From: Rhizobium oryzihabitans
GTDB lineage: Bacteria > Pseudomonadota > Alphaproteobacteria > Rhizobiales > Rhizobiaceae
Direction of reading: 5' to 3'
Length of the DNA: 64,000 nucleotides
Assembly: GCF_010669145.1 (NCBI RefSeq)
Contig: NZ_CP048632.1
Coordinates: 434,001-498,000 of the forward strand
The notes beneath the pieces were generated by a model. It did not search any database. It worked only from the letters and a program-made list of their open reading frames with translations, and was not told where the DNA came from. Position 1 is the first letter of the stretch. Each line of letters starts with the position of its first letter. Below are positions 49,071 to 58,791 of the stretch, in pieces. The translations under genes and the position numbers were made by a program.

Positions 49071-50228
49071 CTATTGCTGCGGCTGTATACCCTTCAGCGC
49101 GGGGTTCTTCAGGTCGATCCGACCAGTCTGATCGGGCAGGAATTTCGGGCCGATGACACGGACCTTGCTGTTGTTCGGATCGTAGTCCCGTTCCGGTACC
49201 GGTTGTTCCGGCGGCTTTGCGGCCTGCTGCTGCTCTGCGGGTTTCTGAGCCTTGTCGCCTTGCGGTGATGGGATGGTGGTGATGCCGGAATAGGGTTTTT
49301 CGGCTTCCGGCCGGGCTGCCTCTTCCTGCTTCTGCATCTCGTCGTGATAGGCGGCCATGTTGCAGGCGCAGCCCGGTGCCTTTGCCGAGGCATTTTTATA
49401 GGCAAAGGCGGTTGGCAGGTCCTTGTAGGGTTTTCCGGTTTCGGCAGACACCATGTCGGCGGTTTCCTGATCTGTCATGGAGTGGAAATAAAGCTCCGTC
49501 TCTGTTCCCGGACACATTTTCTGGCATTGCTCCGCCTGGGCGCGAAAATCAAGCGGCGAGGCATTGGCGGCAATGGGGAAAAACGAGCCGTCGCAGGTGC
49601 GCACGCAGAGGGTTCTAAGCCCACCTTCCCCGGCGGAGCCGGGATAGGGCGAAAGCCCGGCCTGTCCCGGCTGATTTTCCTGCTGGCGGAAGGCATCGGG
49701 GTAACGCGTGACATCGGGAGCCGGCGGCAGCTGTGCTTCCGTTTCCGGAAGGGGGCTGCAGCCATTGGCGTCGAGCGCGGCGAGAATGCGCTGGCGTCTG
49801 ATGTCGCCGTCGTCGCTGCGCTGCGCTGCCATCGCATCGTCACGGTCGCGGATGATGGCGGCGCGTTCGCTCTGCGCATCGACCAGCGCATCGCCGATCT
49901 CGGCGCAGAGCCCGGCATTGGGGCTGCCATAAATGATGACGCTGCCTGACGAGCAGCCGTAACGGCGCAGATCGTTCTTGATCCTGCGGATTTCTATGTT
50001 CTGGCGGGTGAGCGCATTGGCATAACGCCGCACCTCGGCCGTGTTGCCGATGACGCGCGGCGGCTCGCGCAATTGCGCGTAGAGAGTGTCACAGACCTGA
50101 TCCGCAAAAGCGGCGGCCGGAGTGATGAAGACGAGGGGAAGCAGGAGGCCGATGATGCGGCTTTGGCGCCGGGTCAATTGTTCGATCCGTTCGATGTCCC
50201 GGCCGGTGGCAGGGGCGTTATACTTCAC
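49071..50228 (-). CDS. DUF2865 protein, exported
   Basis: 385 residues with uncertain start (GTG 50228). An N-terminal signal-like segment (RIIGLLLPLVFITPAAAFAD) leads to a Cys-containing domain. Family hallmarks are LCVRTCDGSFFPI, CPGTETELYFH and two Cys clusters. A Pro/Glu/Lys-rich C-terminal region ends in DLKNPALKG. DUF2865 is restricted to alphaproteobacteria and has no known function. Convergent arrangement does not apply: maeB is on the same strand, about 85 bases upstream. Confidence 0.85.
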   Translation of the reverse strand: MKYNAPATGRDIERIEQLTRRQSRIIGLLLPLVFITPAAAFADQVCDTLYAQLREPPRVIGNTAEVRRYANALTRQNIEIRRIKNDLRRYGCSSGSVIIYGSPNAGLCAEIGDALVDAQSERAAIIRDRDDAMAAQRSDDGDIRRQRILAALDANGCSPLPETEAQLPPAPDVTRYPDAFRQQENQPGQAGLSPYPGSAGEGGLRTLCVRTCDGSFFPIAANASPLDFRAQAEQCQKMCPGTETELYFHSMTDQETADMVSAETGKPYKDLPTAFAYKNASAKAPGCACNMAAYHDEMQKQEEAARPEAEKPYSGITTIPSPQGDKAQKPAEQQQAAKPPEQPVPERDYDPNNSKVRVIGPKFLPDQTGRIDLKNPALKGIQPQQ

Positions 50229-50257
50229 GAAATCCGTGTTTCAGGAAGATAACATAA

Positions 50258-50282
50258 GCTGTTGCCGCAATGCGGCAACAGC
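50258..50282. other. Perfect inverted repeat between DUF2865 gene and maeB
   Basis: GCTGTTGCCGC AAT GCGGCAACAGC, 11-bp arms, stands between the maeB stop and the DUF2865 start. It has no T-tract, so it could be a weak terminator, an mRNA stabiliser or an operator. Confidence 0.55.
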
Positions 50283-50312
50283 ATGTTCAAAATTGCGTTA
50301 ATGCGGCCCGCA

Positions 50313-52628
50313 TCACACCGAAGGATGCGATGCCTGCACCACGGCAAAGGCCGCCATGTTGACCACGCCGCGCGAGGTGACGCTGGGCGACAGGATATGG
50401 GCGGGCAGGGCCGTGCCGAGCAGGATCGGGCCGACATGCAGGCCTTCCGTCAGGGTGCGGGTGACGCCGAGCGTGATGTTGGCGGCATCGAGGTTCGGGA
50501 AGACCAAGAGGTTCGCCTCGCCGGTCAGCACGCTGTTGGGCATGGCGCGCTTGCGCAGCGCTTCCGACAGCGCCGAGCCACCCTGCATTTCGCCATCGAC
50601 TTCCAGTTCCGGTGCGGCTTCCTGCACGATCTTCAGGGCGCGGCGCATCTTGCGGGCGCTTTCGGAATCGCGCGAGCCGAAATTGGAATGGCTGGCGAGC
50701 GCGATCTTCGGCGTGATGCCGAAGCGGCGGATTTCCTTGGCCGCGAGAATGGCCATTTCAGCCACTTCCTCGGATGTCGGATCGTAATTGACGAAAGTGT
50801 CGGTGAGGAACAGCGCACCCTGCTGGGTGATGAGCAGGCTGAGGCCCGCGAAGGAACGCACGCCTTCCTGCTTGCCGATGATCTGGTTCACGTCACGCAG
50901 GTGGCGGTCATAACGGCCTTCGAGGCCGCAGATCAGCGCATCCGCCTCATCGCGCTTCACCGCAAGCGCGCCGATGACGGTGGAGTTGGTACGCACGATG
51001 GTACGGGCCGCTTCCGGGTTGATGCCCGCACGACCGACGAGGGCGAAATAGTCATCCACGTAATCGCGGTAGCGCGGATCGTCTTCCGGGTTGACCACGG
51101 CGAAATCCGTATGCGGACGGATGCGCAGGCCGAAGCGCTTCAGGCGCGTTTCGATGATCTGCGGACGGCCGATGAGGATCGGGATGCCGGTACCTTCTTC
51201 CAGCAGCACCTGGGCTGCGCGCAGCACGCGCTCGTCTTCGCCTTCGGCAAAGATGATGCGCTTCTTTTCGGCGGCCTTGGCGGCATTGAAGACCGGCTTC
51301 ATGATGAAGCCGGAGCGCCAGACGAAGCGGTTCAGCTGGTCGAGATAGGCTTCGAAATCGGTGATCGGCCGGGCGGCGACGCCGCTTGCCGCAGCCGCGC
51401 GGGCAACCGCCGGGGCGATGCGCAGGATGAGGCGTGGATCGAAGGGCGAGGGAATGAGGTAGTTCGGGCCGAAGATCGGGGTTTCACCGCTATAGGCTTT
51501 TGCCGCGACTTCGGAGACTTCCTCACGGGCAAGCTCGGCGATGGCCTGCACGGCGGCCATCTTCATTTCCTCGTTGATCGTGGTTGCGCCGCAATCCAGC
51601 GCGCCGCGGAAGATATAGGGGAAGCAGAGAACGTTGTTGACCTGGTTCGGGAAGTCCGAACGGCCGGTGCAGATCATGGCATCCGGCCGGGCCGCACGTG
51701 CCGCCTCCGGCATGATTTCCGGATTGGGGTTGGCAAGTGCGAGGATCAGCGGGTTTTCCGCCATGCGCTCCAGCAGTTCCGGCTTCAGCACGCCGGCGGC
51801 GGAAAGGCCGAGGAAGACATCGGCGCCGTCAATGGTTTCGGAAAGGACGCGCTTGTCGGTCTTCTGGGCGTAAACTTCCTTCCACTCGTCCATCAGCGTG
51901 TTGCGGCCGTCATAAACGAGGCCTTCAATGTCGTGGACCCAGATGTTTTCTTTCTTCGCGCCCATGGCGACGAGAAGGTTGAGGCAGGCAAGGGCTGCCG
52001 CACCTGCACCCGAGGCGACGATCTTGACGCTCGAGAGCGATTTTCCGGCCAGTTCCAGCGCATTGGTGACGGCGGCGGCGACGATGATCGCCGTGCCGTG
52101 CTGATCGTCGTGGAAGACGGGGATGTTCATCTTTTCGCGCAGCTGGCGTTCCACCTCGAAACATTCCGGCGCCTTGATGTCCTCAAGGTTGATGCCGCCG
52201 AAGGTGGGTTCCAGCGCCGCGATGGTGGAGACCATGTCATTGATGCCGGGTGCGTCGATCTCGATGTCGAAGACGTCGATGCCGGCGAATTTCTTGAAGA
52301 GGACGGCCTTGCCTTCCATGACCGGCTTGGAGGCAAGCGGGCCGATATTGCCAAGACCAAGCACCGCGGTGCCGTTGGAAATGACCGCGACAAGATTGGC
52401 GCGGGCGGTGTATTCCGCCGCCATCTCAGGATTTTCATGGATGGCGAGGCAGGGGGCGGCAACGCCCGGCGAATAGGCGAGCGCCAGGTCACGCTGGTTG
52501 CCGAGCGGTTTGGTGGCCTGGATTTCCAGCTTTCCGGGACGCGGATAGCGGTGGAAAAAGAGCGCCTGTTCCTCGATGTCGGCCTTTGCCGTGTTGGCGG
52601 GCGTATTGTTCTTATCGTGAGAGGTCAT
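50313..52628 (-). CDS. maeB: NADP-dependent malic enzyme, MaeB type
   Basis: 771 residues from ATG 52628, preceded by GGTGGAAGA. N-terminal malic domain (about 1-430) with [15 protein letters not shown] and the NAD(P) site [15 protein letters not shown]-terminal phosphotransacetylase-like domain (about 440-771) has [14 protein letters not shown] and [13 protein letters not shown]. It decarboxylates malate to pyruvate with NADPH; the C-terminal domain is regulatory rather than catalytic in characterised MaeB. The open frame extends to 52763 but that part is not family-like. Neighbours are unrelated. Confidence 0.95.
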   Translation of the reverse strand: MTSHDKNNTPANTAKADIEEQALFFHRYPRPGKLEIQATKPLGNQRDLALAYSPGVAAPCLAIHENPEMAAEYTARANLVAVISNGTAVLGLGNIGPLASKPVMEGKAVLFKKFAGIDVFDIEIDAPGINDMVSTIAALEPTFGGINLEDIKAPECFEVERQLREKMNIPVFHDDQHGTAIIVAAAVTNALELAGKSLSSVKIVASGAGAAALACLNLLVAMGAKKENIWVHDIEGLVYDGRNTLMDEWKEVYAQKTDKRVLSETIDGADVFLGLSAAGVLKPELLERMAENPLILALANPNPEIMPEAARAARPDAMICTGRSDFPNQVNNVLCFPYIFRGALDCGATTINEEMKMAAVQAIAELAREEVSEVAAKAYSGETPIFGPNYLIPSPFDPRLILRIAPAVARAAAASGVAARPITDFEAYLDQLNRFVWRSGFIMKPVFNAAKAAEKKRIIFAEGEDERVLRAAQVLLEEGTGIPILIGRPQIIETRLKRFGLRIRPHTDFAVVNPEDDPRYRDYVDDYFALVGRAGINPEAARTIVRTNSTVIGALAVKRDEADALICGLEGRYDRHLRDVNQIIGKQEGVRSFAGLSLLITQQGALFLTDTFVNYDPTSEEVAEMAILAAKEIRRFGITPKIALASHSNFGSRDSESARKMRRALKIVQEAAPELEVDGEMQGGSALSEALRKRAMPNSVLTGEANLLVFPNLDAANITLGVTRTLTEGLHVGPILLGTALPAHILSPSVTSRGVVNMAAFAVVQASHPSV

Positions 52629-52856
52629 TCTTCCACCGTCATATCTGGTTTCATTCCGGCCCCCTGAATACAACAAACTTCCCCGTGGTACAGCCGTTAT
52701 TTGCCGCGCATTCATGCAAATACAGGCATGACTTATTCGCGTTTTCGTGAAGCCATTCGTCATATTTCATATAAAATCCGACGTCTGTCATGTTGCTGAA
52801 ACACGAGTCTGGTTCTGAGAGGTAAGAAAGCCGCAGGGACGCAACCGAACAGGGGG

Positions 52857-53696
52857 ATGAAATCCGTGGCCGGTCAAATCGAAACCAGACAGTTCAGAAC
52901 GCTTTTCATTTCGGATGTCCATCTTGGGTCCAAGGCGGCCAAGACGGATTATCTGCTCGACTTCCTGAAATATCACGAGGCCGAGACGATCATTCTGGTC
53001 GGCGACATCGTCGATGGCTGGCGCCTGCGCCGCAGCTGGTACTGGCCGCAGGGCTGCAACGACGTGGTGCAGAAGATCCTGCGCAAGGCCCGCAAGGGAA
53101 CGCGCATCGTTTATATTCCTGGCAACCACGACGAATTCCTGCGGGAATTTCCGGGCATGCATTTCGGCGGCATCGAAGTGGCCGAGCGCATGATCCACGA
53201 GGCTGCCGACGGCAAGAAATATCTGGTCATCCATGGCGACGAGTTCGACGTGGTGGTGCGCAATGCCCGCCTTCTCGCCTATCTCGGAGACTGGGCATAT
53301 GACGCGGCGATTGCGATCAACATCGCCATTGCCGCCGTGCGCCGTCGCATCGGCCTGCCTTACTGGTCGTTCTCGGCCTGGGCGAAGCTTCAGGTGAAGC
53401 ACGCCGTCAACTTCATCGGCGAATTCCAGCGCGTGGTCGCCGACGAGGCACGCCGCAACAATGTCGACGGCGTCATCTGTGGGCACATTCACCATGCGGT
53501 GATGGAAGACATGGACGGCATCCGCTACATCAACACCGGCGACTGGGTGGAAAGCTGCACGGCAATCGCCGAGAACGCCGATGGCAGCTTCGAGCTGATC
53601 ACCTGGATGCAGACAAGCGACGTTACCGCCGAACAGACATCGGATGAGATGGAGCCGGTGGATATTCCGGGTCTGATCGGGAAGCATGCGGCCTGA
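52857..53696 (+). CDS. LpxH-like metallophosphatase (UDP-2,3-diacylglucosamine diphosphatase type)
   Basis: 279 residues, calcineurin-like fold. Metal ligands are in LFISDVHLGS, VGDIVDGWRL, YIPGNHDEFL, VIHGDEFDV and CGHIHHAV, the order seen in LpxH/LpxH2. It begins right after CAGGGGG. LpxH cleaves the UDP of UDP-diacylglucosamine in lipid A synthesis, but in many alphaproteobacteria LpxI supplies this and homologues of this type act elsewhere, so substrate is inferred. maeB is divergent at about 230 bases. Confidence 0.85.
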   Translation: MKSVAGQIETRQFRTLFISDVHLGSKAAKTDYLLDFLKYHEAETIILVGDIVDGWRLRRSWYWPQGCNDVVQKILRKARKGTRIVYIPGNHDEFLREFPGMHFGGIEVAERMIHEAADGKKYLVIHGDEFDVVVRNARLLAYLGDWAYDAAIAINIAIAAVRRRIGLPYWSFSAWAKLQVKHAVNFIGEFQRVVADEARRNNVDGVICGHIHHAVMEDMDGIRYINTGDWVESCTAIAENADGSFELITWMQTSDVTAEQTSDEMEPVDIPGLIGKHAA

Positions 53697-53818
53697 TTGG
53701 GCATGCCAACCTCTGCCGCGACGGTGCGTTTCACAGGGATGTGCTGGCTGGGTAATGCGGGCGACGGCGATGGTGTGACCTCGCGGGTGTTGCCTACATG
53801 CTCCGAATAACTTGCTAC

Positions 53819-53890
53819 GCCATCCTCAGGCTTGACCCGAGGGTCCACAACCCGGAGCGATGGATCCTCGGGTCAAGCCCGAGGAAGACG
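53819..53890. repeat. Palindromic intergenic repeat, family C copy 2
   Basis: CCATCCTCAGGCTTGACCCGAG and CTCGGGTCAAGCCCGAGGAAGA pair with few mismatches. Loop differs from the 39.1 kb copy (CCACAACCCGGAGCGATGG). Confidence 0.82.
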
Positions 53891-54093
53891 ACGGTGAGGT
53901 TTAGATTCGCCGTTTGCTTTTCGTGAAAGCGAGCGCGGATGGAATGACGGCGCGCAGTCTCGTCATTCTTAGCGTGCGAGAGCCTTGGCCCGCGCGAGAG
54001 CGGCGCCCTCAATTTCCAGCAGGCCGGATAAATCAGCGACCCTTTAGAGACATGCCTCAGCTCCTTCATGCGAGGCGAGTGCGTACCCCTTGT

Positions 54094-54217
54094 GTCTTCT
54101 CCCCGCCGGGGAGAAGGTCGCGGCAGCGGGATGAGGGGGCGAGGGTAGAGATATTCAGAGAGCTTGCCCCCTCATCCGACCCTTCGGGCCATGTTCTCCC
54201 GGTGGGGAGAAGAAACC
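54094..54217. repeat. Palindromic intergenic repeat, family D copy 4
   Basis: GTCTTCTCCCCGCCGGGGAG ... GCAGCGGGATGAGGGGGCGA ... CCCCTCATCCGACCCTTCGG ... GGGGAGAAGAAAC. Includes the CGAGGGTAGAGATATTC segment, the single-copy parent of the tandem expansion at 61.1 kb. Confidence 0.82.
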
Positions 54218-54262
54218 AGCGGTGATGTCGCGCCTTGTTTCTCCGCCTTCAATAGCCGGGGC

Positions 54263-55246
54263 TTACCCCCACAATTCCGGCCGTGCGGGATAAACCAGCG
54301 AACCCTCATAAACGAGGCCCGGCTGCCGGTCCTCGGCCAGCAGCAGCGGCCCGTCGAGATCGGCGAAGGCTGTCCCTTGAGCGGCCAGCACCGCAGGCGC
54401 CATGCCGAGCGAGGTGCCGAGCATGCAGCCGACCATGATGGTGAAACCGAGGCGCTCCGCTTCCGCCTTCATGACGAGCGCTTCGGTCAGCCCGCCGGTC
54501 TTGTCGAGCTTGATGTTAATCGCATCGTAACGGTCGCGCAGGCCTGCGAGGTCGCGGGTGGAATGCACGCTTTCGTCGGCGCAGATCAGCACCGGATGGT
54601 CGATGCGGGCGAGGATGGCGTCCTTGCCGGCGGGAAGCGGCTGTTCGATCAGCGATATCTTCAGTTCCGCTGCAAGCCGCAGATAATATTCGATATTATA
54701 ATCATTCCAGCCCTCATTGGCATCGATGATGATGCGCGCTTGCGGGGCTGCGGCACGCACGGCGCGCAGGCGCGCTTCGTCGTCCGCCGTGCCGGTCTTG
54801 ATCTTCAGCAGCGGGCGGCCTGCATTTTCCGCCGTTTTCGCGGCCATGGTCTCGGGGTCGGCCAGCGAGATGGTGTAGGCGGTGACGAGCGGTTCTGCAG
54901 CCCGTCCGAGGATGCGCTCGGAAGCGCTTTTACCGCTGATCTTGGCCTCGAGATCCCACAGCGCGCAATCGACGGCATTGCGGGCGGCGCCCGGTTGCAT
55001 CGCCTGCTGGAGTTCCTGCCGCGTCAGGCCGTCGGCGATCTGCTCCGCGATAGCCTCGATATCGGCAATGACGCCGTCGATGCTTTCACCATAACGCGGA
55101 TAGGGCACACATTCGCCATGGCCGGTGAAGGAACCATCGCGGATGGAGCACGTTACGACATCCGCATGCGTGCGGGTGCCGCGCGAAATGGTGAAGCTGC
55201 CGGCGACGGGGAAGCGTTGTGTTGTGGCTTGCAGGTAACGGGGCAT
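54263..55246 (-). CDS. L-Ala-D/L-Glu (dipeptide) epimerase, enolase superfamily
   Basis: 327 residues. N-terminal capping domain then a TIM barrel with the muconate-lactonising type triad: KIKTGTADDEARL (two Lys), DANEGW (Asp), EQPLPAG (Glu), ADESVHS (Asp) and KLDKTGGL. These proteins epimerise L-Ala-D-Glu from peptidoglycan recycling, or in some alphaproteobacteria form part of racemase systems (DgcA). It is divergent from the Mla operon by about 140 bases. Confidence 0.9.
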   Translation of the reverse strand: MPRYLQATTQRFPVAGSFTISRGTRTHADVVTCSIRDGSFTGHGECVPYPRYGESIDGVIADIEAIAEQIADGLTRQELQQAMQPGAARNAVDCALWDLEAKISGKSASERILGRAAEPLVTAYTISLADPETMAAKTAENAGRPLLKIKTGTADDEARLRAVRAAAPQARIIIDANEGWNDYNIEYYLRLAAELKISLIEQPLPAGKDAILARIDHPVLICADESVHSTRDLAGLRDRYDAINIKLDKTGGLTEALVMKAEAERLGFTIMVGCMLGTSLGMAPAVLAAQGTAFADLDGPLLLAEDRQPGLVYEGSLVYPARPELWG

Positions 55247-55389
55247 GTTTTTTCACTTCCGATTGGGCGACAAAAGACACATGACGCCAAATTTATCACG
55301 AATTGTCGGCCGTCACTGTGGCTTGCCGGAGACCGAAACGTTATGAAACCTTTAAGAATCTCGTGACGGCTGCACTCGCTCGGAGCATT

Positions 55390-56550
55390 ATGCAAGAACA
55401 GGACACACGGCAACAGGCGAACCCGGCCGCAATCACCGAAGACGACAGCGTCTCCGGCGGCGGTTTGCGTTATGTCATGAGTGGTTCCTGGCGCAACAGC
55501 AATCTCTCCGGAATTTTTGAAAGCCTCGACCGGATCGAAAAAAGCAAATCCGGCGGCGCCGTCGAGATCGATCTTTCCGCCGTCGAAGCCATCGACACGA
55601 CAGGCGCGTGGATTATCCAGCGTCTGCGCAGGGACCTTGAGGCAAACGGCGCAACCGTTACGCTGACCGGCAACGACCGGATCGAAGACGTCATCGGCCA
55701 ATTGCCTGACAAGGCGGAGATGGAGGCCGAGCCCGTCGCCAGGCCGGGGCTGGTGGAGCGTATTTTCGCGCCGATCGGCCAGGCCGTGGTTCAGAACGGC
55801 GCGGATTTCCTCGCCGGCATGTATATTCTCGGCTCCGCCGTGCGCGGCGCGCAGATGAAGCTCGGTCGCGGCCGAGGCGTGTCGCCTGCGGCGATCGTCA
55901 ACCAGATCGACCATATGGGCGTGCGCGCCGTGCCGATCATCATGCTGATGTCGTTCCTGATCGGCGCGATCATTGCCCAGCAGGGCGCGTTCCAGCTCAG
56001 ATATTTCGGTGCGGAAGTCTTCGTCGTCGATCTGGTCGGCATTCTGCAATTGCGCGAAATCGGCGTTCTCCTGACTGCGATCATGATCGCCGGCCGGTCC
56101 GGAAGCGCGATCACGGCGGAAATCGGCTCGATGAAGATGCGCGAGGAGATCGACGCGCTGAAGGTGATCGGTCTCAACCCTGTCGGCGTGCTGGTGTTTC
56201 CGCGGCTGGTAGCGCTGACTATCGCGCTGCCGCTCTTGACCATTCTCGCCAATTTTGCAGCCCTTTTCGGTGCTGCTATCGTGGCACTGCTTTATTCCGG
56301 CATCACGTTTGAGGTCTTCCTGTCGCGCCTGCACGGCGCTGTCGAGGAATCGACCATTGCCGCCGGCATGATCAAGGCGCCGTTCATGGCGCTCATCATC
56401 GGCATCGTTGCGGCGGTGGAGGGCATGAAGGTGGGCGGTTCGGCGGAATCGCTTGGCCAGCACGTCACCTCCTCGGTGGTGAAGTCGATCTTCGTCGTCA
56501 TTCTGGTGGATGGTCTTTTCGCCATCTTCTACGCAGCCATCGATTTTTAA
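55390..56550 (+). CDS. ABC lipid transporter permease with STAS domain (MlaE-like)
   Basis: 386 residues from ATG 55390 (start weak; an upstream GTG frame is possible to 55303). N-terminal STAS-like part (residues 20-105: AIDTTGAWIIQRLRRDLEANG) fuses to a MlaE permease with five to six helices (RAVPIIMLMSFLIGAIIA, EIGSMKMREEIDALKV). E. coli has STAS as separate MlaB; here it is fused. First gene of a four-gene lipid transport operon; 10 bases before the ATPase gene. Confidence 0.9.
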   Translation: MQEQDTRQQANPAAITEDDSVSGGGLRYVMSGSWRNSNLSGIFESLDRIEKSKSGGAVEIDLSAVEAIDTTGAWIIQRLRRDLEANGATVTLTGNDRIEDVIGQLPDKAEMEAEPVARPGLVERIFAPIGQAVVQNGADFLAGMYILGSAVRGAQMKLGRGRGVSPAAIVNQIDHMGVRAVPIIMLMSFLIGAIIAQQGAFQLRYFGAEVFVVDLVGILQLREIGVLLTAIMIAGRSGSAITAEIGSMKMREEIDALKVIGLNPVGVLVFPRLVALTIALPLLTILANFAALFGAAIVALLYSGITFEVFLSRLHGAVEESTIAAGMIKAPFMALIIGIVAAVEGMKVGGSAESLGQHVTSSVVKSIFVVILVDGLFAIFYAAIDF

Positions 56551-56560
56551 GGAGGGCGCG

Positions 56561-57397
56561 TTGGAAACCCTGGACCAGAAACCGCATGAGACCAAAACCG
56601 GAAAAGACGGCCGTGAGGTGGTGCTTTCCGTCGAGGGCGTGACCGTCGGTTTCAACGGTCGGAATGTGCTCGAAGACCTTGATCTCGATGTTTATCGCGG
56701 CGAAATCCTGGGCTTCATCGGCCCATCCGGGGCGGGCAAATCCGTCTTGATGCGTGCGATTTTGCGGCTCCTGCCGCGGCAGGCGGGTGCGATCCGCATT
56801 CTCGGCAAGGATTACGACAAGGCGAGTGAAGACGACCGCATGATGCTCGACCAGCGTCTTGGCGTGCTGTTCCAGCAGGGGGCGCTGTTTTCCGGCCTGA
56901 CGGTGAAGGAAAACATCCAGCTGCCGATGCGGGAATATCTGGACCTGCCGAAAAAGCTGATGGATGAACTTGCCTATCTCAAGATCGAGATGGTGGGGCT
57001 GAAACCGGATGCGGGCGATAAATACCCGTCCGAGCTTTCCGGCGGCATGATCAAGCGCGCGGCGCTTGCCCGGGCGCTGTCGCTCGATCCCGACCTCGTC
57101 TTCCTTGATGAGCCGACTTCCGGCCTCGATCCCATCGGGGCGGCGGAATTTGATATGCTGATCGCGCGCTTGCGCGATTCGCTCGGCCTGACCGTCTATA
57201 TGGTGACGCACGACCTCGACAGCCTGTTCTCCGTCTGTGACCGCATCGCGGTTCTCGGCCAGAAGAAGGTGCTGGTGGAAGGGACATTGCAGGACATGTT
57301 TGCCTGTGACGACCCATGGGTGCAGTCCTATTTCCGCGGCAAACGGGCGCGCTCTGTCGTTCTTCCGGACGGCAGACACGAAAATCCGGTGGAGTAA
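56561..57397 (+). CDS. ABC lipid transporter ATPase (MlaF-like)
   Basis: 278 residues starting at TTG 56561, clear from AAGGAGGGCGCG just ahead. The next in-frame ATG upstream would overlap the permease. Walker A GPSGAGKSVLM, signature ELSGGMIKRAALA, Walker B DLVFLDEPTSGLD and the switch His (VTHDLDSL) are intact. Short C-terminal tail (ARSVVLPDGRHENPVE). Provides energy for retrograde phospholipid transport with MlaD in the periplasm. Confidence 0.93.
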   Translation: METLDQKPHETKTGKDGREVVLSVEGVTVGFNGRNVLEDLDLDVYRGEILGFIGPSGAGKSVLMRAILRLLPRQAGAIRILGKDYDKASEDDRMMLDQRLGVLFQQGALFSGLTVKENIQLPMREYLDLPKKLMDELAYLKIEMVGLKPDAGDKYPSELSGGMIKRAALARALSLDPDLVFLDEPTSGLDPIGAAEFDMLIARLRDSLGLTVYMVTHDLDSLFSVCDRIAVLGQKKVLVEGTLQDMFACDDPWVQSYFRGKRARSVVLPDGRHENPVE

Positions 57398-57405
57398 CAA
57401 GAAGC

Positions 57406-58776
57406 ATGGAAACCAAGGCGAACTACACCATAGTCGGAATTTTCACGCTGATCGTGATCGCTGCCGCATTCGGCTTCGTTTACTGGATGGCGGAATTCGG
57501 CCGTGGTGGCCCGACGGCGCAGCTTGTCGTGCGTATTCCCGGTTCGGCCAACGGCTTGTCCGTCGGTTCTCCCGTGCGCTTCAACGGTATTCCTGTCGGC
57601 ACCGTGCGCGGCCTTGCCATCGACCGCGACGACCCGGCCTATTCCATCGCCTTTACCGAAGTGCAGGCCGATGCCCCGGTTTTCCCGTCCACGCGCGCCG
57701 TGCTTGAAATCCAGGGCCTGACGGGTGCGGCCTATATCGAGCTTTCCGGCGGCAACAAGGATGGCGAGCGCATTCTGCAGAAGGCTGTCGAAAGCGGCGT
57801 TCCCGCCGAGCTGACGGCCGACCTTTCCAGCGTCACCAACCTTCTTGCCACCGCCGACAAGATTCTGAAGCGTGCCGATGGCGCCATCGGCGAATTGCAG
57901 GGCTTCGTGCAGGATGCGCGTGGCCCGCTGACGCAGACGGTGCGCAATGCCGAGAAATTCTCCGATGCGCTGGCGGCCAATTCCGACGGCATCAAGAATT
58001 TCATCGCCAGCCTCAGCTCGCTGTCCACCACCGTGCAGTCGGTCTCGGTGCGTCTCGACGGCACGCTGACGGCCATCGAGGATCTGGTGAAGGCCGTGGA
58101 TGCCGGCAAGATCGATTCCATCCTGTCGAATGTCGACAAGGTGACGAAGGACGTCGCTTCTGCTTCCAGCGATATTCAGGGCATCATGGAAACGGTGCAG
58201 AGCACGGCCCGCAATTTCGAGGCGGCGAGCACCGAAGTGCAGACCGTGGTGAAGCGCGCGGATGAGCTTCTGGCCTCCGTCGATCCCGCCAAGGTCAGCA
58301 CCGTGGTGGGCGATGTTTCCGCGGCGACCGCCGATGCGCGTGACGCCGTGGCGAACTTCAAACGGATCGCCGATGACGTCGGTGCCCGCCGCGCCGATAT
58401 CGATCAGGCGGTTTCCGACTTTACCGAAATGGGCCGCAAGCTGAACCTTGCCTCCAGCCGCGTCGACGGCATTCTCGCCAAGGTGGACGGCATGCTCGGC
58501 ACCGATGACGCCAATTCGCTGTTTGCCAAGGCGCGTGAAACGCTCACATCGTTCAAGGCCGTGGCCGACAATCTCAATGCCCGCATCGGGCCGATTGCCG
58601 ACAACCTGACCCGTTTCTCCAGCTCGGGCCTGAAGGATTTCCAGGCGCTGATCGGCAGCACGCGGGTGACCGTCGACAATCTGAACAATGCCATCACCAA
58701 TATTGACCGGGATCCGCAGCGGTTGATTTTCGGCGGCGAAACCGTGAAACAATATGACGGCAGAACAAGGCGCTAA
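57406..58776 (+). CDS. MCE-domain substrate-binding protein (MlaD-like)
   Basis: 456 residues from ATG 57406. One N-terminal transmembrane helix (YTIVGIFTLIVIAAAFGFVY), MCE domain (about 40-125: SANGLSVGSPVRFNGIPVG), then a long coiled-coil-rich helical C-terminus (about 150-440). The length and shape match Mla/Mce-type tunnel proteins longer than E. coli MlaD. Starts 8 bases after the ATPase gene and ends 15 bases before the lipoprotein gene. Confidence 0.92.
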   Translation: METKANYTIVGIFTLIVIAAAFGFVYWMAEFGRGGPTAQLVVRIPGSANGLSVGSPVRFNGIPVGTVRGLAIDRDDPAYSIAFTEVQADAPVFPSTRAVLEIQGLTGAAYIELSGGNKDGERILQKAVESGVPAELTADLSSVTNLLATADKILKRADGAIGELQGFVQDARGPLTQTVRNAEKFSDALAANSDGIKNFIASLSSLSTTVQSVSVRLDGTLTAIEDLVKAVDAGKIDSILSNVDKVTKDVASASSDIQGIMETVQSTARNFEAASTEVQTVVKRADELLASVDPAKVSTVVGDVSAATADARDAVANFKRIADDVGARRADIDQAVSDFTEMGRKLNLASSRVDGILAKVDGMLGTDDANSLFAKARETLTSFKAVADNLNARIGPIADNLTRFSSSGLKDFQALIGSTRVTVDNLNNAITNIDRDPQRLIFGGETVKQYDGRTRR

Positions 58777-58791
58777 GAGGGGTATGGGCCA

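Larger units (their letters stand above)
53697..54262. other. Intergenic region with repeats C2 and D4
   Basis: About 565 bases, mostly filled by a family C element (53819-53890) and a family D element (54094-54217); the remainder shows no convincing gene. Confidence 0.6.

Noticed and set aside
50262..52667. An 801-codon plus-strand frame
   Set aside because: Lies entirely opposite maeB, whose motifs are strong; composition typical of a shadow.
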